Positions 54,601 through 62,600 of a stretch of DNA of 64,000 nt are shown piece by piece. Positions within the stretch are counted from its first letter, which is position 1. Each line of letters begins with the position of its first letter. The stretch is from Ditylenchus dipsaci. Taxonomy: Eukaryota > Nematoda > Chromadorea > Rhabditida > Anguinidae. Location of the stretch: assembly GCA_004194705.1 (NCBI GenBank), contig SADC01000350.1, positions 620,001 through 684,000 on the forward strand, read 5' to 3'. A program made the translations under genes and the position numbers. The notes beneath the pieces were generated by a model. The model saw only the letters and a program-made list of their open reading frames with translations. It searched no databases and had not been told where the DNA came from.

Positions 54601-55353
54601 ATTGGCTTAATAATCAAAAATGTTTATAAGAAATTGTGGACAGAGCATCTTCAAAGATTAGTGGCTGTATCAAGGGAAGCTAGCAAGTGGATACCCGATA
54701 AAAGTAAAGCCGTAAAAACAGAGCCAGCTTTTCATTTTCTAGATTTGATTTGTAGTTTTTAGAGGAATATTTAAAGGCCCCTTTCACTTTCATTTTTGTT
54801 CTAAGACTTACTCGCTGGAATTTGAGGTATTGTTGCAAAATGATGAACTGCCAGCACCATAAAAGTCGGTGCTCAATAAGTAGTCGTGGCTGGTGCTGTC
54901 AATGGTTGAAGTGAAGTCGTTGGCCTCAAAGTTGGCTAGAGTCTGCAAAAAGTAATTTAAGAAGTGTAAGAAGAGTAAATAAATAGTGTTACATCTTCAG
55001 GAATAGCACCACTGCCAGTTTCCGCCTCAATTCTAGAGAAAGAGCAGGAAGCATTGCTTTCACTAAGAACAGCTGGAGCTTCGTTCATGGCTTGAGTTAC
55101 ACCATTTGAACCATCATTTGAACAATCACTGTGACTGACCGCCCCAACTGTGGAAAGAAAACAGTCTGGTTGAGGCTAAATTTGGGAACTCAAATTAGCA
55201 AATAAACAAAATCAGTGACAATCAACCGCCAAACCCTTACTAAACCATGATTTCAAATAAAAAATATTTGAAAAATGTTCTTGAAATGTGCAGTGAAGTC
55301 TTATATTTGAGAGGTAAAATCCATACCTCATCGTCATCCATCCAATTGTCCAT
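33603..55353 (-). CDS. DIDO1/PHF3-like protein (TFIIS-middle, CxxC motif, SPOC, Pro/Arg-rich tail)
   Basis: Proteins of this family dock on RNA polymerase II through SPOC and TFIIS-like domains. Main exons, 5' to 3': 55353 (MDNWMDDDE start, tentative), ~54995-55150, 54814-54943, ~54420-54540, ~54205-54371, ~53765-54020, ~53560-53758, ~53340-53450 (CCVCKETIDS...FCSKECVQKQ), ~53205-53290, ~52725-52830, ~51726-51815, 51412-51595, ~51170-51285, ~50814-50925, 45434-45941, ~45236-45391, 44932-45167, 42461-42788, 40417-40529, ~39170-39450, 38714-38968, 38437-38660, 35646-35779, 34777-35512, 34627-34727, 33603-33794 (TGA). Landmarks: TFIIS-middle (KRVEVRKVIEHHLQLR; EEELFRLTKEINSKYRNWCR; EKISVKKLVTMDPEDM), then HLYDANCEICKNKT as in DIDO1, SPOC (WTGSLSW; VWDYIRSLRDSWSKQVIVLL; LEGPGLPDG; NSNIILVVIRK), and a tail rich in Pro, Arg, Gly and Asn. 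No PHD finger is visible. Several single-base frame slips are present. Confidence 0.82.
33888..34042. repeat. Palindrome in last intron of DIDO/PHF3-like gene
   Basis: GGCAACCGGACATTTAACAT and its complement ATGCTGAATGTCCGGTTGCC bracket a near-perfect stem containing CCGCGGAC and TTTTTCGGTATGATTCGG, with a loop of only a few bases (AAAACA). Confidence 0.9.
34100..34118 (+). repeat. C homopolymer run
   Basis: An uninterrupted run of about 18 C. Similar G or C runs occur at 16541-16552, 32560-32568, 52876-52888 and 43250. Long G/C runs of this kind are prone to assembly length errors. Confidence 0.8.
34246..34432. repeat. Palindromic repeat with GTGTGCGCATCTCAA core, copy 3
   Basis: GATGTTGAACATAGTTTTGA, TGGTATGCATGC, CATCCAGAGTCACTTTCGAG and GTGCGCATCTCAACTCCAAG match copy 1 closely; the hairpin right side is shorter (GGCTTGAGAATTAGAGATGC) and the second half is missing. 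Confidence 0.85.
35921..36150. mobile_element. TAGTAGCGAATACCCCC-ended element, full copy
   Basis: Ends are CTAGTAGCGAATACCCCCC and GGGAGGGTATTCGCTACTAG, so the element has inverted termini. Interior includes CTTCATTAGTCACAACTTCC, GTACGCTGGCCTACC and GTTTGCAAGGGTAG. Partners: 31541-31685 (half) and 52861-53092 (full, opposite orientation). Confidence 0.9.
36402..37253. mobile_element. Long MITE, TACCGTATTTTCTCTATT ends (intron)
   Basis: Left end CTACCGTATTTTCTCTATTA with AACTCCCCCCTCTCC; right end ATTTATAGAGAAAATACGGT preceded by AACAATAACTCCCCC. About 850 bases separate the ends, longer than its relatives; the interior shows no transposase. A related left end without a right partner lies at 55937-56160. 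Confidence 0.75.
37255..38035. mobile_element. Foldback with tandem-repeat arms (CATTTGAGCGCCGA unit)
   Basis: Four CATTTGAGCGCCGA-like units at 37255-37313, followed by AAAATTCATTTTCATGCC, face GCATGAAATGAATTTTGGCG and CAAATGTCGGCGCTCAAATG at 37990-38030. The core has three versions of a GGTGGATA/GGTGGGTA-CCACC phrase (37600-37650, 37738-37775, 37876-37900). Confidence 0.75.
38080..38330. repeat. Small foldback with tandem arms (GTCTCAAC unit)
   Basis: TCAACTCGTCTCAACGACTG with three more GTCTCAAC units at 38080-38130 faces GAGACGAGTTGGGTTGAGAC and GAGTCGAGTTG at 38288-38330. Between them is TGCTGGCCTACCCTGCG, a phrase shared with the TAGTAGCGAATAC elements. Confidence 0.7.
39735..39792. 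repeat. GC-rich hairpin
   Basis: GCTGGCGGCGGCGGCGATTT and GCCGACGCCGCCGCCAGC are complementary with a loop of about 10 bases, in otherwise AT-rich intron DNA. It resembles the GGCGGC units at 41020-41170. Confidence 0.8.
39830..40830. mobile_element. Dispersed element, copy 2, with tRNA-like ends and internal palindrome
   Basis: GGGGGGCTTTATATACGCAT at the left faces ATGCGCATATAAAGTTCCCC at the right. The left end carries the B-box-like GGTTCGACTACC, and 40618-40770 is the SINE-like segment found also at 4978-5160. A near-perfect palindrome, 40045-40223 (GTGTAGTATACACCCTTCA, GGGACCAAGGCA), and a coding exon of the DIDO/PHF3-like gene (40417-40529) lie in between, so the outer ends may not bound one simple insertion. 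Confidence 0.5.
41020..41170 (+). repeat. GC-rich degenerate tandem repeat (GGCGCTGGCGGC)
   Basis: Units of GCCGGCGCTGGCGGCGG occur six to eight times and can pair locally with GCGCCGG. Ala-rich open frames over it on both strands are by-products of composition. From 41180 to 42175 nothing else is recognised. Confidence 0.65.
42175..42300 (+). repeat. Fragment of the ACCGGGTACA foldback end
   Basis: GCGGTATACTGACCGGATAC, CGACCGGATACAGTGCC and CTTGGTTCCCCCTGTTAG match, with changes, the left end of the element at 21781-22395. No right end is seen. Confidence 0.6.
42932..44336. mobile_element. MITE (TACCGTATTTCCTCTAATT ends) with two nested insertions
   Basis: Outer ends: TACCGTATTTCCTCTAATTT with repeated TTTAGCCCC at the left, and GGGGGCTAAATTAGAGGAAA then TACGGTA at the right. 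Nested first: 43107-43319, a MITE with ACCGTAAATACTCTATTAAA ends and GGCCCGGGCCG. Nested second: 43573-44157, a mariner-like element with TACAGGGTGGCGCAAATTTT and its complement. The order shows three successive insertions. Confidence 0.8.
43573..44157. mobile_element. mariner/Tc1-like MITE with CAGGGTGGCGCAAATTTTCG ends
   Basis: Left TIR of about 50 bases through TTTTGCTCATATCTTCTT is mirrored at the right (AAGAAGATATGAGCAAAAC to GCGCCACGCTTTA). The interior of about 480 bases has no intact transposase; an 87-codon minus-strand frame shows no similarity I recognise. Confidence 0.75.
44495..44610 (-). repeat. tRNA-like sequence
   Basis: Minus strand: A-box-like TGGTATGGCGCAGGGATATC and, about 40 bases later, B-box-like GCAGGTCCGATGC. 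The two boxes have tRNA-like spacing, but acceptor and T stems do not pair well. It lies within an intron of the DIDO/PHF3-like gene. Confidence 0.45.
46085..46386. repeat. tRNA-like segment next to a GAGAATGAGAA hairpin
   Basis: 46085-46160 has A-box-like TGGCGCATTGGATAAG and B-box-like GGTTCGATTCCACC, with TGGTGGCA after. It is followed by 46174-46386, where AATGAGAATGAGAA-type repeats switch to TTCTCATTCTCATT, forming a simple-sequence foldback whose ends read CCAGTGTTTTCAA and TTGAAAACACTGG. Confidence 0.6.
46815..47265. repeat. Foldback
   Basis: GGCTGTTAAGGAAATAGTCT and CGACACGAAATGATTGA face TTCGTGTCGAGACTATCTCC and TTAACTGC. Inner blocks (GTGGCTTTAGAGCCACATTT, TTGTCGACAACTCG, ATCATCAATATCAGAATTTC) are also mirrored. 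The stem is about 180 bases. Confidence 0.85.
47440..48995. mobile_element. Foldback with tandem-repeat arms (ACAATTTTTCGCCGG unit)
   Basis: The outer pair is GGATTCGTGATCAGCGTATC at 47440 and GATACGCTGATCACGAATCC at about 48975. Arrays of a 15-16 base unit follow: seven copies of ACAATTTTTCGCCG at 47485-47590 and the complement (CGGCGAAAAATTGT) at 48660-48750. Between them lies the 47880-48260 foldback with AGTGGTCGTC ends. It is in a large intron of the DIDO/PHF3-like gene. Confidence 0.85.
47880..48260. repeat. Foldback family with AGTGGTCGTCCACTTGG ends, copy 2
   Basis: CAACTTAACAAAGTGGTCGTC and AAAACGTAATTTCACTACTG-type blocks face GACGACCACTTGGTTTAGTT. The phrase TGACAGTAGTGAAATTACGT pairs in the centre with ACTGTCAAACCATC. 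Copy 1 is at 9740-10300. Confidence 0.75.
49431..49750. mobile_element. Foldback enclosing a tRNA-like sequence
   Basis: TTAAAGGGGCATGCTCTTCG, CGCCGATGGG and AAAGGCGGGTACCAG face CTGGTACCCGCCTTTC, CATCGGCGGCGAGCATGCCC and CTTTAA. In the centre on the minus strand is a tRNA-like block: A box TGGCCTGGTGGGATAG, B box AGTTCGATTCCC. It repeats the plan of the elements at 2241-3071 and 21781-22395, with unrelated arms. Confidence 0.8.
49789..49990. repeat. Foldback element, TTAAAGGACC-ended family, copy 3
   Basis: Begins TAAAAGGACCGTACTTGTTG, ends CAAGTATGGTCCTTTAATG. Arms share GAGAATTTGACAAATTCAAA, GCGAGACACTTCTCTTTCGT; centre ACTCTTTTGAGTCGCTCG. It is closest to the copy at 20812-21011. Confidence 0.9.
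50330..50710. repeat. GC-rich tandem repeat (GAGGTCGGTGCCCGGTGC unit) in two blocks
   Basis: Blocks at 50335-50425 and 50570-50710 carry units with GAGGTCGGTGC, GCCCGGTGC and GCCGAAATTT, mostly in the same orientation; flanking GTGCTGTAAATGGCAACGG and ATTTACAGCATTGTTGTC are inverted. It appears to be a rearranged relative of the tandem-armed foldbacks. Confidence 0.6.
52130..52590. mobile_element. Foldback with tandem-repeat inner arms (AAAAGTCTTTTTGACCC unit)
   Basis: Outer arms: ATAATGTTGCATTTCTTGTG, TATATCCGGGGATTGGCTAC and TTTGGTTGGCTTTAGGGGAC face GTCCCCTGACGCCAACCAAA and so on to TTGCAACACTATAGCAC. Inner arrays at 52250-52340 and 52370-52480 contain CAAAAAGACTTTT-like units, similar in wording to the unit at 8497-9323. 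Two open frames over it (142 and 69 codons) are repeat artefacts. Confidence 0.8.
52861..53092. mobile_element. TAGTAGCGAATACCCCC-ended element, second full copy
   Basis: CGCTAGTAGCGAATACCCCC at the left; the right end is a G-rich GCGGGGGAGGGG. The interior (AGGGTAGGCCAGCGTACGGA, TAATAAAGAGTTTACGCATA, GGACATAAATTTGGGTACTT) is the inverse of 35921-36150. Confidence 0.9.
54062..54195. mobile_element. pogo/Tigger-like MITE
   Basis: TACAGTCGAGCCTGGATATA and GAGCAGCCCTCGGGACCGAC at the left; GCTCTTATACCC and GGACTGTGTA at the right. It abuts an exon of the DIDO/PHF3-like gene (donor near 54205), leaving less than 15 bases of intron between. Confidence 0.75.
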
Positions 55354-55936
55354 GCCTTGTGTAGCAGTAGTAATCGATTGTCCAAATCAGTGGATTGCTG
55401 TTGATGCTGCAAGCAGGCTTGACTTACAAAAGAAAATGTGGCTAACAACAAATTCGATAAAGAAAGAGAGTAATTTCAACCGTCTTCTTTGGTTTGTGAA
55501 TAACAGTAGAAGACGAGTTGCCAAAAGTGTTGTTATGGGACCAAGTTGCTAACCGCCTTTTCACAATCAAAATATAAGATTGTGGTGGGGAGGCACATCT
55601 GTTGTTGTTCAGATAATCTTGGCGAGATGAGACATCAGACTTCCTTGTGTCCTTCCAAATTTTCTGGCTATCTCCTTCGTCACTCCGAAATATGTGTTCC
55701 TTTGTGTCCATCTATTTATTGCTGTGAACAGCAGTTGTTCCAGCAAAGGTTTCTGTCGCATAAAATATTGCAAGATCAGAATAATTTCGAAATTTCGATT
55801 TTTTGATCATTCTATGCGAAAAAATGTTGTAGCATTTTACACCCATTTTGGATCAGCTCATCTCTTGATTTAGTTAGCTAAATTGGCCTCCACTGTATTT
55901 TACTGAACCACCTCTCCCCACCTGCTTAAAACCCAA

Positions 55937-56160
55937 TACCGTATTTTCTCTATTAAGTCCCCCTCTCTAATAACTCCCCCCATATAGACCCCATATCTCA
56001 GCCTAGAGAGAATATATTGCCAATCTGTTTTTTGTCTTTTCTTAATTACTACGAGTTATCCTGATTCCATTTGTTAAATTTTGGTAAATCACCCAAAAAT
56101 CTCAAAATCGACCTCAAATTTTCCCACTTTTTTGAGGTTGAACAATAACTCGAATTTACC
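55937..56160 (+). repeat. MITE fragment, TACCGTATTTTCTCTATT family
   Basis: ATACCGTATTTTCTCTATTA, CTCTCTAATAACTCCCCCCA and ATCTCAGCCTAGAG are followed by GGTTGAACAATAACTCG, where a right end would be expected; the terminal ACGGTA is missing. It resembles 36402-37253. Confidence 0.7.
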
Positions 56161-56675
56161 TCGCACGTAATTTTGTGCAAGTATCTTTAAACCTTCAAGC
56201 TTGGGGTGCAAGAGGGATTTAAAACTATAAAAATTGTGCTCCGGTATCATTCAATTTTTTGATCCCATATTAATAAAAATGCTGCCTTAACTAAAATTTA
56301 TTTTTCTTATTTTGGCAATACAAAAAATTATTGTTGTAGCTTTTTACCCCAATGGGATTTTTTGAGAAAGTTTTTGAAGCATTGACAATCGCTTGACGCA
56401 TTACTGTTACTCATCGTGATATTTATTGTTTTTCCTTTTTGTCTCTGCTCTTCTCATTAAATTTCACGCCCACCTCGTAGTCTTTTAGTGTGTATCTTAT
56501 TCCATGTAGAAAAGAAAATGTAAGTGCTGCCTTGCCTGCTTGTCTTTTTTGTTGGTGTTGCTTTCTACATCTTCTTAGTCATCGTACACACTATTCTTAA
56601 TTGTTCGATTTTTAAAATATATATTATTCTACAATCACAATATTTACAGCTTTCAGGCATCTTTAAAAAGCAAAA

Positions 56676-59600
56676 ATGGAAGAAGGATTGGTAAAGCGAC
56701 TAGAAGTGGCTGTTTCTCGACTTGAGGCCATAAGTTCTCAACGTCCAAATCTGGCGCCTAAGCCTAACAATGCTGCTACTAACAGCTCAAGCTCTCAACG
56801 TAATTTTTTGAAAGAGAATAAGAGGGCGGTGACACACCCATCTATATTTCTGAGGGCTTAATGCAACTTAAAAATGAAATGCCTGATTGTCTTAAGTAAA
56901 CAACCTGGTGCAGAATTTTACGCTGAATACGATGGTGGAAAAAAATAAAAAAATGTTGCTATTTGAGGGTCAGCTGCCCTCATAACCACCTTAACACACG
57001 GAAGATGGTGCGGTAGGTCGGTATATTAAGTGTGATACGGCGGTTTTTTTTTTTTCAGTTAACAGCATACACTATTTCAAAAGAGCGATAAAAACTGTAC
57101 CGGAAAATGCTTTCAATTAAACAAATACAGGTTCTTTTGAGTGCAAGGCGACAGTCGCAAATAAAATCAAAAAATTTATTAAAAAACATTTTGACGGAAA
57201 ATTTTTTTTCGCTCGTGATACTGACATCAAATTTGTGTTCAGAATGGTCGATTTCCTACTAGAACTACTTTTACAACTTTAAATTCACTGTCAAGTATCG
57301 AATTCCGCTGGAAAACTTTCGCATTTGTTTAAATATTTATTATCTCTTTGAATTTGATGTCAGGATTTCGAGTATCACGAGCGAAAAAAAATTTTTCCGT
57401 CAAAATGTTCTTTTAATAAATTTTTTGATTTTATTTGCGACTGTCGCCTTGCACTCAAAAGAACCTGTATTTGTTTAATTGAAAGCATTTTCGGTACAGT
57501 TTTTATCGCTCTTTTGAAATAGTGTATGCTGTTAACTGAAAAAAAAACCGCCGTATCACACTTAATTTTGTTCATTTAAGTAGAGGGTGGAGCGGGTGGA
57601 GAATAACAGCTTTATCAAGATCGTTGGCCAGCACAATCACGAAGTTGATCCGGCAGCAGTGCGCGTGGCTCAAATCAAGTCTAATGTGCGAAGCATGGAA
57701 GCTCAGTCGCAAGATGTATGTGCTAGACATGTTGACTCTGATTAATTATGTGTTTTCAGAAACCGATTGAGATCTTTGCAAACGTGTTGCAAAACATTCC
57801 AATGTTGGTCTCGGAACGACTAAAGAAAAGCGCAATCAGGAAGCAAGTACGAAGAACACGAATCAAGTACCGGTGGTCGCAGCGAATGTCGTGCAGGATG
57901 TTGTAGGCTGCTTGAACCAGTAATCACATGGTTTTCGATGAATTACGTTGGTTGGTGTTTTTTGATTCTGGCATAGCTATTCAATTTGCTTTTCAGGAAC
58001 TGTTATGCGATCCGCGCCGTTTCCAATTCACTTGTGGTCTTGCTATGATCGAACATTGGCTGGAGAAGACAGGACGAATAATTTTTCTGAAGCCGCCCAT
58101 CGCCGTCTGCAAACTATAATGAGCATAGATCATCCGTCAATCGGCCGTTTTCTCGGGGAACTGAAACATGCGCAGAAGCTCCAGGATCGCAGCTATGAAC
58201 AATGCATCACAGGTCATCTAGCGCCGAAGAACCGAAAAAAGTACGAAATCGCCGATCATAACATCTTGGCTCGAGTGCAAATGTACGGAGAAACTAGCTT
58301 GGTGGAATACCTCAGAGGGTTGGCTTACAATTTTGTCATGGATCAGTTAATTATTGTTGTTATCTTTGTTGTTACGAATACGTTTTTTTTTTGTTATGAA
58401 ATTTGGTTCAATAAAAGTTCTTTGTTTGAAAATATGTATTTTGGTTTGGTTTCGGAGTTATTTTGATGTGGCAGAATTTTGTCCCGGGCAGTATTAGGCC
58501 ATATCTCGGTAAGCATCATGACCATATCTATTCGGGCACACACATTACCGTATTTCCTCTGATTCAGCCCCCTCCCCCTATTTTTTATTGACTGGAAATA
58601 TATGGCAAGAAAAAGAAATCTATGGCCAAAAAGAAGAATTCTATGGCCGAAAACAACAATTCTATGGCCATTAAAAATCTATGGCCAAAATAAAATATTC
58701 TCTGGCCAAAAACGAGAATTCTATGGCTAAAGGAAATATTATCCTTAAAAAATATGATTTACATGAAAATCCAAATTTCTCAAAAGGTCGATTTATGAAG
58801 GTAGCAATTCTTTCGAAAGTTGAACATAAACAATATATATTTGACGAGATGATGTTTACGAACACTTGGTTGAATGGCGCACTAGGTACCGTATTTCCTC
58901 TAATTACCCCCCCCCTCTTTTTTGACTAGAACTTCAGAGTTAGGGCCATTTTTCATTTACAATTTCAAGTTTTTTGGGCATTCAAAAATTTAGCCCCGGG
59001 GGCTAAATTACAGGAAATACGGTAGTGAGTTTGAGTATAGGCAATGCTCTGAAGTTTGACCCTCACTCTGTGCTAATAATTGTTGTCATTTTTGCTTTGG
59101 CACCTCTTGTTTATTTTTTTGACAAATTTTAATTTTGACTTCTCGCGTTGGGGACTAAGACGAATAAGCTAAAAAAGGTATCTATATACTCAAAGAGATG
59201 AAAATTAAGCATATTTTGACCATAATATGAATATTTAGTAGATGTTCCGATTGGTATGTTCTGCCGGAACAAAAAACTGTTCCGGTGGACATGTTCTGCC
59301 GAAACAGAATTTTGTTTCGCCGAACATCGACCGAAACATGATTGTTCTGCTGGGACAGAATTTCGTTTCGCCGAAACATCGATGTTTCGGTGAAGTATGG
59401 TGGAAGCTAGAGGAAATCTCGCCAATATTATTATGATTATCGATTGTGGTGATATAAAATTCAAATCAGGCTGAGGGAATAAAAATTTACCTAGTAATTT
59501 CTGTTTTAAGTACGGATCCAGCTGCGAACCTTTTTTTGTTGAACACTCGAGGTACTGTCGCTGAGGCTCGATATTTATCACTAGTATGACGCTGACGATG

Positions 59601-62600
59601 ATACACGCAAATTCTTACTTGCTTTATTCGAACACAAACTGACAAACACAATTGCCTGATTCCATTATGGTGGGAGTGCAGTTATATAACGGGTAACTTA
59701 AAAAAACTTTACTCGACTAAAGATAACGCTCAAACAACCAAAGCTAAACTAAAAACAAGAAGGATTGGTATAAAACACCCCCCTTTTTTCTTAAATTACC
59801 CGCTTTTTTATCTTAAATTTCTCGCTTAATTTTAAAATTGAACTTTCGACTGGTCTTTTGACATAGCTTTTTTAAATTTTCACATTATCATGTAGCCCCA
59901 AATCTCAGCTTTCTAATGAGCTAGAAATTTAAATTGTAAAATATGAAAAATAACGAGATTTACGTACTTGAATGGACGGATCTGAACCACAAACTTAGTT
60001 TCTTCTAGTACGTATATCTCTTTATTTTTAAAATCACACGGTTCATTGCTATGGCTCATAAAAAAAGTTAAGATCCAGGGCTACATGATGGTATAAATGT
60101 TGAAAGTATAAAGAGAAAATTAAATTTAAAAAGTCATTATTTAAGAAAATATGCGAGAGAAATCAATTTCGTCCAGACAACAAACCAAAGATAACAAAAA
60201 ACAAAAATATCAATAAAGAGAAACTTTCACAATTGAATTCCAATTTTCTTTGCGAGATTTCCGGGGGCAAAACTTTTTTTGTCACAGATTCACTTTTTTG
60301 TAACAGATTCACTTTTTTTGTACCAGATTCACTTTTTTCTGTCACAGATCTCCTCACTTCTGTCACAGATTCAGTTCTCGACACGAAATCAACAATTTTT
60401 GAAAATTTTTGTGTGAAATTCAGGGGTGGGCAAAGACCAGATGGCTGGAGACCCACTCCGGAATGGCCAAAAGGCCAAAATTATTGGTTTTTTGGGGGTT
60501 TACTGAAGGGGGAGTAAACTTTATGAGAAAAACCGATTGAGGGGATCAGATTTCGGGTCCGATGGGCTTAATCGCTCAGAATTCTAGGTTTATGGTGGTT
60601 TTGAGGGGTTCAGGGTGGAGTTGTGAGTGATTTAGCCGATCGGACCCAAAATCTGATCCGCTCAATTGGTTTTTCTCATAAAGTTTACTCCCCTTTTAGT
60701 AAACCCCAAAAAACCAATAATTTTGGCCTTTTGGCCATTCCGGAGTGGGTCTCCAGCCATCTGGTCTTTGCTCACCCCTGAATTTCACACAAAAAATTTT
60801 AAAAATTGTTGATTTCGTGTCGAGAACTGAATCTGTGACAGAAGTGAGGAAATCTGTTACAAAAAAAAGTGAATCTGTGACAAAAAAAAGTATTGCCCGA
60901 TTTCCGGACAAATTTAATTTTAAAATAAAATTTTCAGAAAAAATTGTATAAAATTGACAAGTGTCACTGTATGTAGAGTTATTTTTTCGACCGGGAACGG
61001 CAATAAGGTATCGTTATATTAGCATTCGACTGTATATATAATAGCCAGATGACACATGAACATTGAAAACGTTGCAATACCACAAACAATTAAAAAGACA
61101 ACGCACAAATATAAACCTTATAATCAGTTGCATTGCTTGAGTACGTTAGAAGAACATGCGCGTGAGCAGTGTTCCCAATCTTGACAGTGGCACTGACAAT
61201 ATCAGTTGTATAGTGACACTCGAATATTTAATCGAGTGTCACTGTCATTTTGATGTCACTGTGATTGTCAGTGTCACTCAGTGATTGGCAAAACCAAACG
61301 CAAAGCCAGAGCCAAAAGCCAAATTTGGCTTTGGCTTTGCGTTTGGTTTTGCCAATCACTGGCGTTTTTTTCAAAATGGGAAACACTACGCGTGAGTTCA
61401 AAATTGGTGCCCGTCAGTTCAATTTTTTTCTACGTCATTGTATTTCTGTATCAATTTTTTGATTGGGTTTCTAACAAAACTATACCTAATACCTTGTTTT
61501 GTTAGAAACTAAGTTCAAGAATGCGTACAGAAGTTCAATGATTAGGAAATTTTTTTGAATGGGCGGGCACTAATTTCGAACGCACAGGCATGTCTCTTTA
61601 AATGTTCCTTTAATGTCCTTTTAAACTTGTGTGACTTGAAAGTTCTTTGATGCATGGAAGATAACCAAACCATTTGATCAAACGGTTGAATGAGTGTACA
61701 AAGTGCTAATTAGAGAACAAAAGACGGGTTGAAAATCTAGTTTTGCATTTTTGTCCCATAAGCTTTATTTTTCGCAATGAAAGAAAGGCATAGCTTGCAA
61801 AAATAAAGTAAAGCCTTACAAATAAGGAAAGTTGGCTGTCCCGTGGACGGGCGATTTCAAATGTGTGTCAAACCCTTAAAAAACCTCGATAAAAAGAGTT
61901 GTTTGTTTCAAGTTAGAGATTTCACTAATACTCTTTTCATTTTAAGCTGCATCTTCCGGTGAAATGCCAGATTCAGTAAGGATTTATGAAGAAAATATGG
62001 AGGAACCACTAAAAAATTTCACCACTCTATCTGCCAAGGTTATACAAGCTAATAAGTATAAAATATATATAAATAAAATTAGTTTAGATTGGAGGAGATG
62101 TAGCGGAAATTGTATGTTATGGAAATTACGAGTATGTGAAACAAAAAACAAAAAAACTTTAGGGTAGTAAGGTTAGCATAATCTTCGATTTGCACCGCCA
62201 ATTCCTGTGGTATGCAGCAGGACAAACAGAGCCAGACAGCACTACTCTCCAGTCTAAACTGTCGCCTATAGTCATGCAACTAGAGAAAATCACTGCCTTC
62301 AAGGAGTCCAAGAAGAGTGCTCCCTTTTTTAATCACCTAGCAGCTGTGGCTGAAGGCATGCAAGCAATCTTTTGGGTGACTGTCAAGAAGACACCAGCGC
62401 CTTATGTCAAGGATATGATGGAGGTTCATAAAAATTCACTTATTTTATAGGTCATTTTGGAGTTTTCAGGCAGCCATGTACTACATTGTAGGATTCGATA
62501 AATTTTAGTTCTACAAAAGATTTTCTGTACGTTTTTGTAGAACCGCGTAAGAACTGCTAACAAAGAGAACCCAGTGCATTCGGAGTGGACAAAAGCTTTG

